Positions 11,670-21,020 of a DNA stretch of 64,000 nucleotides are shown in pieces. The notes under the pieces were generated by a model. That model had not been told where the DNA came from. It worked only from the letters and a program-made list of their open reading frames with translations, and searched no databases. This DNA is from Erythroxylum novogranatense (lineage: Eukaryota; Streptophyta; Magnoliopsida; Malpighiales; Erythroxylaceae). The DNA is taken from NCBI GenBank assembly GCA_029891385.1, contig CM057228.1, positions 23,928,809 to 23,992,808 on the forward strand, written 5' to 3'. Made by a program: the position numbers and the translations under genes. Positions within the stretch are counted from its first letter, which is position 1. Each line of letters starts with the position of its first letter.

Positions 11670-11848
11670 GTTGTGACCGGAGCAGCCACAGTTTCAGAGC
11701 TATGAGCTCAACGATTAATGAGCCCTCAATGGGACAGTTTCAGAGCTACAAGCTCGACGATTAATGTGCCCTTATTGGGACAGTTTCAGAGCCTCTGGCT
11801 CAACGATTAATGTGCCCTTATTGGGACAGTTTAGGCGCTCGGTCACAA
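11670..11848 (+). repeat. Module with inverted-repeat borders and three 46-bp repeats
   Basis: GTTGTGACCGGAGC (11670-11683) and GCGCTCGGTCACAAC (about 11834-11848) form inverted arms. Between them a 46-bp unit is repeated three times (11689, 11735, 11781, to 11826). Each unit carries a GAGC/GCTC near-palindrome, then AACGATTAATG and GGGACAGTTT. The same block is at 29905-30085, inverted at 36846-37022 and 45676-45860, and in diverged form in the Ty3-1 LTR at 56012-56190. Confidence 0.9.
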
Positions 11849-12139
11849 CACCGAAATAAAAATGGAAATGTGTCATATGCGCATGTTATATGTATCTGAT
11901 TTTAATCTCTTTGATTGAGAGAAAGGCTAACTGTCTTATGCTTCTGTGGTATCTATGAATGTGAATTATGGGTGTTTACAAATTTAATTGGTTATGTATG
12001 TCTAACCGTGTGAAATGTATAAATGGGCTGAGTTCAAATGATAGTGTGCAATGTGATTAATATGCAACAATGTGAGCATATATGTTTTATGGAACGATGT
12101 GTGCATGAATTGAGTGAACCATCGATGATGGTTTCTCAT

Positions 12140-12181
12140 TGAGTTCGCAAAACTCACCCAAAATTTGCAATTATTTTTCAG
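12140..12181 (+). other. Conserved LTR hairpin and acceptor-like sequence
   Basis: TGAGTTCGCAAAACTCA forms a stem with arms TGAGTT and AACTCA. It is followed by a T-rich stretch ending TTTTTCAG at 12181, which looks like a splice acceptor. The same arrangement occurs at about 30370-30411, inverted at 36525-36560 and 45480-45525, and in the Ty3-1 LTR at 56536-56575. Role unknown. Confidence 0.7.
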
Positions 12182-12510
12182 GACTCAGAAGAATACCCCG
12201 TTAAGCAACGTGTGTATGACATCTGCTGGTTAATGAAATAGAGAAAGGGTCGGGATCAGTGTGCGTCTGCAATAGTGTATTTTATTTTTCTCAATTTTTG
12301 TATTAATAATATTATATTTATAAAAAGGGTCCCGAGGCTAGTGAATTGTTTATGTAAATTATTTTCCGCATAAATGTGTGGGTTTGTGTTAAAGAAAAAA
12401 AAATTTACACCGAGTTTTGACTGAGTGATGTAACACGCCACCCTCTCAGGGCACGAACTTGGATGTCACCATCGATGTCGGGTTCGGGTCATGCGGGAGT
12501 GGGTGTTACA

Positions 12511-13277
12511 TTTATGTGATATCGAGCCCAAAGAATACGAATGTATCAGGCACGATCAAACATAGGTCAAGTTGCATGCATTTGAGTCGGTCGCGTTGCA
12601 GGCCGTGGTAATCGATCCCTAGTTTGTGTCGCACGAGGATAAATAAATGCGTGTGCATACGTGTTAAGTGACTAAGTGAGAGAAAAGTGAGACCAGTATA
12701 GAATGTGAGCCCATGAATGTGTATGGGCAATGAGGAATGGGAAAAGGAAACATCGATAATGAGAATTATAATGTACTGTGGTTAGAATGACTATATTGGC
12801 CTAGACTGATTAAGGAAAGAATTGATATCAAACCGAGTCCCCGATTAATGTGGCAATATTACGGCGACGTAAAACGAATATGTCTAGAACTTGGAGAGGT
12901 CCATGGAGATATGAGAAGCATCTTGGTTATAAGCGGGACTAAGTGAGATGAAAAGTCCGGGATGATTAGGGAATTAGAGTTCTGACTGTAGATGCGATGA
13001 AAGGGGAAACATTGGAACTGAGTAAAACGTAGATGGTCCGATCAGGCAGATATTGATTCACTGCATTTGTGTTCGATATCAGTAGATATCATAGGTAGAT
13101 GATGATAGCGAGATTGTAATAAGGTCAATATTGTACCGTAACGATCTACCTAGAACTGAAAGAGCAAAGTGCCTAGTAGAGTAAGAAAAAGTAGAAATGG
13201 TGAGATAAAAGTGTACAAATGAACTCGTGAGACGGGTATGATTATGAGCGCATAAGCTTGAGACTGAAATGGTTATG
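12511..13277 (+). other. Element C internal region, left part, with primer site
   Basis: TGATATCGAGCCCA at about 12516-12529 is a degenerate tRNA-iMet primer site (canonical TGGTATCAGAGCC). The rest has no reading frame with recognisable content. The open stretches on the minus strand (12512-12730, 13079-13357) have no known motif and are probably chance. Bases 13273-13277 (TTATG) are the left TSD of Ty3-2. Confidence 0.7.
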
Positions 13278-16207
13278 TGTTGGACCCCGTCTCCGAAGCC
13301 CAACATTCGGACCCATCCAGCGTAGAAGACCCACAACCGAACACATATGCTAATCACAAATATGGAAAATTTTCACTTTAAAAAAATTCGGGGTTAGCTC
13401 TTGATAAAAAGATCCCTCGGATCTCACGATTCCAACGCAACTGAAATCGCTCAATTCGGGTTAGGAATGAAGATGTTATGGTTAAAACACTATCTCGAAG
13501 AAAACAATCAAAACTGAGCACTACCGACTTCGGGTAAGCATTTGAAAATCTTAAAGGCTTAATCACTGATCGGTCTCTTCATAAAACGTGTAGGTTTATG
13601 CCTCTAGTTTAATTTAAAACAAGAATTGCTTTGATCGGAGCTCTATAGCTCAAGATATTTTAAAATTTGAAGCATAGTCACTACTTATCAACTGATCGCC
13701 ATGCTTCGTTTCAAACCACCATTTTCAATTTGAAAGAAAATCTGATAAGTCCAGTGTAGAAAGGTAGAAAAATCTTTTAGAAATCCAATGCTTCGAGAAT
13801 GAGGTCGATCGGAGGTCTGTGCAAAAAGTTATGGCCAAAAGAAGGAAGAGGGGTCGTAAGACAAAAACAGACGATAAAATGAGACGAAGATGACATCATC
13901 CTTAGCAAAAAATCAGACGGAGATGATGTCATCCTCAGCAAAAATCAGACGGAGATGAACAGTAACATCGTCTGATTTTTGCTACAGTAACATCGTCTGG
14001 TTTTGCTACGAAAGGCATCGTCGGTTTTGCTACGAGGCATCGCCTAGTTTTTGCTTCAAGGCATCGTCATCGGTTTTTTGCTACAGTAAAGCTCCACTTG
14101 CAAAGGTCATAACTTTCCATTCCGAACTCCAAATTTAACAAAATTAGTGTCTATTTCATAGAGAAAAGAAAGATCTACATTTTTCATGATGATCACTGAC
14201 CCAAATTCCAACTCTATAAGGGTCAAAAATGGTCACAAAGGTTCTGTCTAAAAATCTGTCATTTGACAGCACCTACATTTAATTCTAACCACTCACACCT
14301 ACCATTTTAATCCCTCATAAATAGCTTATAAACATTTTAGAAGAACCCTACAGCTCGCCTATCACTCTCAAGGAGTCATAAAGCTCCCATACAATCCTCT
14401 AACAACACAGAAATATCAGAAAATGCAACATACCCAGAATTTACAAAACTTTTACAACTCCTAACCTTGGAAATTTTCAAGAAGCTCTTTCAAGGCAAAA
14501 ACCCAGCAGACACCCAACAGAAATCTCCAAACTTAAAAGAATGGTACACATGCTTCACACATAGGTCACAAATCAACAAGAACATATAATGAAGAGAGTA
14601 CTAGAGCTCTCATTCTCTTTTCCAATCATAAGAAAGATTCATGCATAGCTTTGGTTACATATTGGCATATTCATCAAAATCAAGTACAAAACACAAAAGA
14701 TGAGATGCTCAATGGTCAATATGCTTACAAAGCTATTCCAAAAGCTAGTTATTAACTTAATACAAAAGTTCCTAAGTTCTTGGAGTGATGTCGATGCCTT
14801 GCAAGGTTCAACTCTCAACTTGAATTTTCACCTGAGGAGGGAGAATGGGGTGAGCGAAACACGGCTCAGTGGCTAACAAGTTTATAGCCATCGAGTAATG
14901 AGCCACACACACACACATCATTAATAATTCAAAGCATTAGCAATTAACTCAACTCATCACATAAAGCATAACATGGAATCCTCTTGCAATTAAAACACAT
15001 ATTATGCATCATGAACACAAATAAATGATGGGATGCAAGCAATTGGCTCGAGAGTTCCATAAACACGACGGAAACCGAAGTTTACCGTAATCACGACGAG
15101 TCCATTTTTTAGATCTCGTAAGCCTAAAGCAGGCAGCCGGGAGAAGGCTAATGGGGGTCAACGTGCACGTGACTTATCGAAGTAGGTTCTCTCTCGCCCA
15201 AACACAACTCATTTATGCTCACATATTCAAGCACAATAATAGCATTTCATGCTTCTTTCATACTTTCAAATCATCATGGTTTCGCACTTTTCATTCAAAG
15301 CAATGTAAATACACTTTCAATATACACATATTATAGCAAAGATAGCACACATAGGGCATTTGCCCATTACACAACAACTATAAAAATGTTACCCACCTAT
15401 TGTCGGAAATCCGGATTCACGATTGCTCTTCCTCTCTCTCTTGAGTGAGGTTTCCTTGGTTCCCTTCAATAAAACACATTTCGAAACTCATTGGAAAAGT
15501 CAAAATATTCAAGAATCGATAAATCGATAACGAAGTCTTAAACCTAACCTACCCATAGCCCATTTAAGCTAAAACAACCAATCCTAGCTTCGGAATCACA
15601 AAACCACTCATCTCTTCTTTCTTTCTTCATTCCTACACAAACCCTAACCTTCATTTCATCCCATTTCTTGAATCTAACTCAAAGGAAGATAGATACTTAC
15701 CTTAAGCTCTTGATTTCTCTTCTTTTTCTCCTTCTTTATTCTTCTCCACAAGCCCCCCACGATTTTCTCTCTGCCTTTCTTCCTTGGCTAGCTCACGTTT
15801 TTCCTTCTCTTCTCCTCTCCTTTGGATTCTACGACACTCTCTCTTCTCCTCCTCTTCCTTTAACTCTTCTTTAATTCCTTTAATTCATCCTACACCAAAA
15901 CTACATAGTTTTGGCTTTCCCCTTACATAAAGGCTTTTAGGCCTCCACCTCCCAAGGCCTACTTCCACCAAACCCACTTATTATTAATCCTCCTTCTACT
16001 TAATCCATTTACCTAAGCCCATACTTTCCAATATTAAGCCCAAGCTTTCATTTAATTTCTAACTTCTAATTTCCAAGCCCAACATAAAAATATTTACATA
16101 AACACATAATTAAATCAATTAAGACAAAATAAAATAATTAACGAATAAATCCATAAATAAATAATTAATTAATTCAAATAATAATAAAAAAATTTCGGGG
16201 CCCAACA
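13278..16207 (-). repeat. Ty3-2 3' LTR
   Basis: It is collinear with 21021-23977. Differences are mainly 1-3 bp indels and a variable tandem block (13900-14090 against 21640-21880). Subrepeat-like sequence with TCATAACTTTCCATTCC lies at about 14107. Homology to the F-family LTR includes a GCTACCCACC-like block at 15385-15400. Confidence 0.95.
13870..14090 (-). repeat. CATCGTCTGG tandem repeats in the Ty3-2 3' LTR
   Basis: Short units of the form CATCGTCTGGTTTTTGC and GATGACATCATCC are repeated with varying spacing. The copy in the 5' LTR (about 21640-21880) has a different unit arrangement, so the block is unstable. The core TCGTCTGG also occurs in the Sire-A LTR arrays. Confidence 0.8.
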
Positions 16208-16250
16208 ATTCTCCCCTCCTAATAGAATTTCGTCCTCGAAATTCTTACCG
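16208..16250 (-). other. Ty3-2 polypurine tract and hairpin
   Basis: On the minus strand AGGAGGGGAGAAT directly abuts the 3' LTR. Upstream of it GAATTTCGAGGACGAAATTC (16228-16247) is a near-perfect inverted repeat with a 4-base loop. It overlaps the codons for NFEDEI at the end of pol. Confidence 0.9.
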
Positions 16251-17520
16251 AGTCCGTGAAGAGGTAGGATACTTCTCCTCATGGCTTCCAAGGGTTCCCA
16301 AGTAGCCTCCTCGGTCGAATGGTTCCTCCACAAGACCTTAACCAACTTCACAATCTTATTCCTTAGCACTTTTCCTTTGAATCTAAGATCTCCTTTGGTT
16401 GCTCCTCATAACTCAAATCCTCTCTCACTGAACTTGAAGGTTGAACTATATCGAAGGATCCGACCTATATCTCCTCAAAGATCGACACATGGAATACATT
16501 ATGAATCTTAGACAACTCCGATGGCAAATCTAACTTATAAGCCAAAGGCCCAATCCTCTCAATGATCTCGATGGGCCTATATACCTCGGGCTAAGCTTAC
16601 CTTTCTTACCAAACCTCAAAACGCCTTTCCATGGAGAAGCTCTAAGAAACACCTTCTCACCCACTTCAAATTCCATCTCTTTCCTATGGGCATCCGAATA
16701 GCTCTTCATCCGATCTTGAGCTGCCTTAAGCCTCTGTTTCACTAGCTTTATCTTATCAACTGTGACCTGCACTAACTCAGGCCCCACAAACTTTCTTTCA
16801 CCTTCCTCATCCCAACATATAGGAGTTTTACATCTCCTACCATACAAGGCTTCATAAGGCGCCATCTGAATTCCCGAGTGATAGGAATTGTTGTAAGCGA
16901 ATTCAATCAAAGGTAGGTGATCATCCCACGAACCTTTGAAATCCAAAGCACAAGCCCTCAGCATTGCCTCCAAAGTCCGAATGGTCCTCTCCGACTGTCC
17001 ATCGGTCTGCGGATGGAAAGCTGTACTAAAATGCAATCGAGTCCCCAAAGCCTCCTGCAAACTCTCCCAAAATCTGGAGGTAAACCTAGGATCCCTATCA
17101 GACACTATCGAACTCGGAATCCCATGAAGTCTGATCACCTCATCCACATACTTCTTAGCCAAAATATTCAAAGAATCTGTCTGACGAATCGGCAAGAAGT
17201 GAGCTGACTTAGTCAACCTATCCACAATCACCCATATAGCGTCATGCTTAGGCCAGATCTCTAATCCCATCGAAAATCTATAGTTATCTTTTCCCATTTC
17301 CACTCCGGAATAGGCAAGGATTGCTTGCTGAAGGTGCTTGGTGTTCACTTTAACTTCACGGCACACCAAACATCTTTAACATACTCGCTACATCTTTCCT
17401 CATTCCTTTCCACCGAAATGCTCTTTCAAATTCGATACATCTTAGAACTCCCGGATGCATTGCATAAGGAGCATTATCGCCTCATCAAGAATTTCATCCC
17501 TCAACTCTAACTTGCCCTAA
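16230..17520 (-). pseudogene. Ty3-2 integrase and chromodomain-like tail remnant
   Basis: The zinc part (17520-17350) is recognisable across frames (AMHPG-like, NLKEHF, CLVCRE). The core is open over 279 codons (17369-16530). It shows [15 protein letters not shown], the catalytic-Asp block [13 protein letters not shown] and the catalytic-Glu block [11 protein letters not shown]. The block with the first catalytic Asp (ITIDF) falls in another frame just upstream, so a frameshift cuts it off. After a frame change near 16530 the tail reads LVKVLWRNHSTEEATWE (around 16340-16290) and ends FEDEILLG. That tail marks the Tekay/Del chromovirus group, whose chromodomain is thought to steer insertion to heterochromatin. 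Confidence 0.9.
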
Positions 17521-18205
17521 CACACAATCTACTACCCACAACCATCAATCCATCTTCCTTTACCTCTACATTAGACGGCTTTCCATTCTTTATCTCTTCC
17601 TAAGCTTACTCAAGTACTCATCCCGATCCCGAAATTCCTCGATCTTCTCCTTCAAAGACCGGCCTCACCCAAACTTGCCAAAATACACTCAGCCCATCTT
17701 GCCTCAACATCACATCAAGTCCGGCTAAATCCTTCAAAGAAAGGAAGGTACATCGTCTCCACATGTGCCATGGTGGACTTTCTACTCAATGCATCACCAC
17801 AACATTAGCTTTCCCGGATGGTAGTCTATCACCAAGTCATAATCTTTTAGCAACTCTAACCATCGCCTCGCCTCAAATTCAGCTCTTTTGGGTCAACAAG
17901 TATTTAAGGCTCTTATGATCTAGAATATCCTAGTGGTAACTCCATACAGATAATGTCTCCAAATCTTCAATGCAAAGATTATAGCGACCAACCCAAGTCA
18001 TGGATCGGATAGTTCATCTCATAAGGCTTCAACCGCCTAGAGGCATAAGCAATCACTTTCTCTCCTTGCATCAATACACACCCTAAACCCTTCACGGAGG
18101 CATCATTTGTACACAATGTACCCATCATTACCGTAAGGCAATGTCGAATCGGTGCGGTGGTAGCCGCTTCTTCAACTCCTCAAACTACCCCGCACTCCTC
18201 ACCCA
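17520..18205 (-). pseudogene. Ty3-2 RNase H and connection remnant
   Basis: Minus-strand fragments in different frames match gypsy RNase H, for example GCVLMQ and [20 protein letters not shown] (about 18090-18000). Small deletions shift the frame repeatedly, so no long open stretch remains. It lies between RT and integrase as expected. Confidence 0.75.
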
Positions 18206-19145
18206 TTAAAATTTTTGATTCTTCCTTGTCAACTTGGAAAGTGGAGCAGCTATCGAGGAAAAGCCCTCCACAAACCTCCTGTAATATCCAGCTAATCCCA
18301 AGAAACTTCTCACTTCAGCTACATTCTTTGGCGCTTCCCATTTAACCACAGCTTCTATCTTTTGCGGATCCACATGCACTCCTTGCTCAGAGATCACATG
18401 CCCCAAAAATACCACTTCCCTTAGCCAAAATTTGCATTTATCGAATTTGGCATACAGCTCATTCTTCCTCAATGTCTCCAAGGCAACCATCAAATGATCC
18501 TCATGCTCCTCATCACTCTTAGAATAGACCAATATATCATCAATGAAGACGATGATAAATTGATCTAAGAAGGACCTGAAGACTCTATTCATCAAATCCA
18601 TAAAGACTGCAGGAGCATTCGTTAACCCGAAAGGCATAACCAAAAACTCAAAGTGGCCATACCTCGTCCTAAAAGTAGTCTTTGACACATCGGTCTCCTT
18701 AATCCTCAACTGATGATAACCCGACCTCAAGTCTATCTTGGAAAAGACTCTCGCCCCTTGCAACTGATCAAACAAATCATCTATGCGCGGGAGCGGATAT
18801 CCATTCTTAAAGGACATGATTCAACTTCCTATAATCCACACATCTGCAACGACCCATCTTTCTTCTTCACAAAAGAACCGAGCTCCCAAGGCGAAGAACT
18901 CGGTCTAATATAACCCTTCTCTAAAAGATCCTCCAACTGCTCCTTAAGCTCCTTCAATTCACGAGCCATCCGATAAAGCGAGAATTGAGATCGTATGATG
19001 CTCGAATGAAGCTCAATGGGAAACTCAATTTCCCAGGAGGAGGTAGTCTGGCAATTCCTCGGGAAAGACATCCGGAATTCCCGAATATCTGGAATGTCTT
19101 CCAACCTCCCTCTATCTGCCTCCATATCTAGCACATAAGCCAAAA
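18206..19145 (-). pseudogene. Ty3-2 reverse transcriptase
   Basis: Two open stretches (19143-18829 and 18817-18206) cover RT. They show [59 protein letters not shown], the catalytic box [11 protein letters not shown] (about 18550-18520) and [16 protein letters not shown]. All catalytic residues are present. A break near 18820 separates the fingers block from YPLPRIDDL, and the GAP motif before the KKDGS block is disturbed. With one or two small indels ignored it is close to intact, far better preserved than the Ty3-1 copy. Confidence 0.92.
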
Positions 19146-19399
19146 GGCCTCACACCCTTGCTCATCATTCTCTCGCCATCATAGCTGAAATAACCCGAGG
19201 TGGACTGACTTTTCTATCTCCCATGAGTATCACTTTCTGCTATCCTCTAGCTCAAACTCCACCGTCTTTCTTTACAATCTAAAGTAACATGATACCTCTC
19301 TAATGTGTCCATACCTAGGATCACATCCAATCCTCCCATCTTCAAAGGCATCGATCCACCACCAATTTTCCTCCACTAATCTCTATCTCACAATCTCTA

Positions 19400-19560
19400 T
19401 ATACTTGATCGATAATAATATATTGGCCGATTGAGTACTCACCATCGTGGAGTATCCAATGGGCTCAAACTCCTCTAGAAATAGTCCCACCAAGAAACAA
19501 AGGAATGGGTAGAACTCGAGTCAATCATAGCAAGCACATAATCATCAAACAGTTTAACCA
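19400..19560 (-). pseudogene. Ty3-2 aspartic protease remnant
   Basis: The strand AMIDSSSTHSFVS (about 19535-19495) aligns with the gypsy protease active site, normally DSGATHSF. The catalytic Asp remains, but Gly-Ala is Ser-Ser. Sequence towards RT (19440-19150) is fragmented by frameshifts. Confidence 0.65.
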
Positions 19561-20830
19561 TACCCGCCACAACTTCGGCGCGGTCTCGCCTCCTCTCGAG
19601 TCATGGCAAACACTGGTGGAACTTGCCCTCTGGATCTGCATCTGGAGGATAAGCTCTTAGGACCTCCAGAGCTACCCACTGCCACCGCTCGAGCCCACGC
19701 CTCTGTCCTTCTAGAGGGCAGATCGAGATCTCTCTCTCTGTCGGCTTGGGACAAAACTTAGCGATATGCCCTTTGGCCACAATTGAAGCATGCTCTGTCA
19801 ATCTGCGACATTCTCCTCTATGGAGATATCCACAGTGCTCACACTTAGGAAGGGTGGTCTCCCAATCTCCTCTTCTACCGCCCCACCGTTGAGACTTGGT
19901 GGGAAGCGGAAGAAGTCCTCATCGTCTAGGCCGGCTCCCACCGTACTCCTCTCCTCGGGATCAGACAGAAAGGCTCTAGCACTTCTCTCGGGCATGAAGT
20001 ACCACCTCCCTCCCGAATCGCTCTCTTCCCTTCCTCTTCCGTTAATTGCACTCTTGATGTTCTCGAGGTTCTCAACCCTCACTGCTTCAACCAATCTCCG
20101 CAAGTCACGAAGTTCAGATTATCACCTTCTCTCGATAGCAGTGCAAACCCGACTCAAATCGACGAACTTAGCAGCCTCACTCAAATTTCATCTCTCGCAA
20201 AGATATCTAGCCAATCTGTGTGAACCGACGCTCAGATTCACTTGACCGCCATCTCCTCAGGTAAGGCTTAGGAACTCCTCTCGCCTGCTGAATGTACACT
20301 TCAGACAGATACTTCTTTTCAAGACAGTCAGAAGTCTCCCATGTCAATCCCATTGGTCTCAATCGACTCCTCGCACAGTCTCCCACCAAAGGCAAAGCAT
20401 CACTCAAGCGATGGCGGCAAGATAGACTACCCTCTCATCATCCTCGCACTCCATCGATCCAAGACTCTCTCGGCCTTCCTCAACAGGTCTCGGCTTCCTC
20501 GGGATCCGTGGTCCGTGGAAGTCCACCTCCTGCACTTCCTTAGCTTATCAAACTGTCTTCCCTCTTAGCTGGGTCAACTAGAAGCTCGTGGCATTTGCCC
20601 CATAGCTTTGAACAAAGCTTGGGTAAATGCTCGAACACTGGGTCTAACGTGAGGCACTTGCTCGCATGACTAGGTGATCGCTTGAGTGCGTGAACGAAGA
20701 GGCTCACTACCCCGCCTAGAGGGGCCTCGGGCACTTTGAGCTACGGACTCATCCATGCTCTCCTCCTCGACGGAGAGTCAGGTGCAATTGAACCTTGCAA
20801 AACTCCTCGTGTCCTTCGACGAGGTGGCAT
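19560..20830 (-). pseudogene. Ty3-2 gag remnant
   Basis: An ATG at 20830 opens with MPPRRRTRGVLQG, a typical gypsy Gag start about 170 bp after the primer site. It stops soon after because of an early frame change. Capsid-like pieces lie at 20540-20000. Two zinc knuckles are readable at about 19850-19740: CEHCGYLHRGECR, then CFNCG with HIAKFCP one frame away because of a 1-nt loss. Longer open frames on the plus strand over this region (for example 19790-20245) are antisense shadows. Confidence 0.8.
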
Positions 20831-21003
20831 CGTACTCCTTCAATGAAAATACTAGTGATTAGCTACAATTCGTTTTTAAGCTTAGTTCCTATATGTATGC
20901 ATGATATGCATGTCACGTAATGCAAACAATCAATTCATAAAATAAACATTTAATCACATACAATGTTCCCTACTATACATTTTAAGCCTAGGAGTAAGCC
21001 TAA

Positions 21004-21015
21004 GCTCTGATACCA
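21004..21015 (-). other. Ty3-2 primer binding site (tRNA-iMet)
   Basis: The minus strand reads TGGTATCAGAGC, a perfect complement to the 3' end of initiator Met tRNA. It lies 5 nt inside the 5' LTR boundary at 21021. Confidence 0.95.
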
Positions 21016-21020
21016 AACAA

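Larger units (their letters stand above)
8665..12510 (+). repeat. Element C 5' LTR
   Basis: It starts TGTAACATCCC and ends GGGTGTTACA. It is almost collinear with 26764-30743. A stretch of about 136 bp present in the other LTR (around 29058-29200) is missing here near 10945. The central part (about 10100-11050) is a series of degenerate subrepeats (motif AGTTATG, spaced roughly 160-210 bp). The last third has the inverted-repeat module (11670-11848) and the hairpin at 12140-12156. Confidence 0.95.

Noticed and set aside
11689..11826. CRISPR-like array of 46-bp repeats
   Set aside because: Units are contiguous with no unique spacers, and they are LTR sequence in a plant genome.
13278..16207. 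Separate mobile element, distinct from 21021-23977
   Set aside because: The two are the LTRs of one element: polypurine tract, primer site, gag-pol between them and a shared TSD TTATG.
16917..17207. 96-codon plus-strand frame
   Set aside because: Antisense shadow of the Ty3-2 integrase core.
19790..20245. 151-codon plus-strand frame
   Set aside because: Antisense to Ty3-2 gag, whose zinc knuckles and capsid pieces are on the minus strand.
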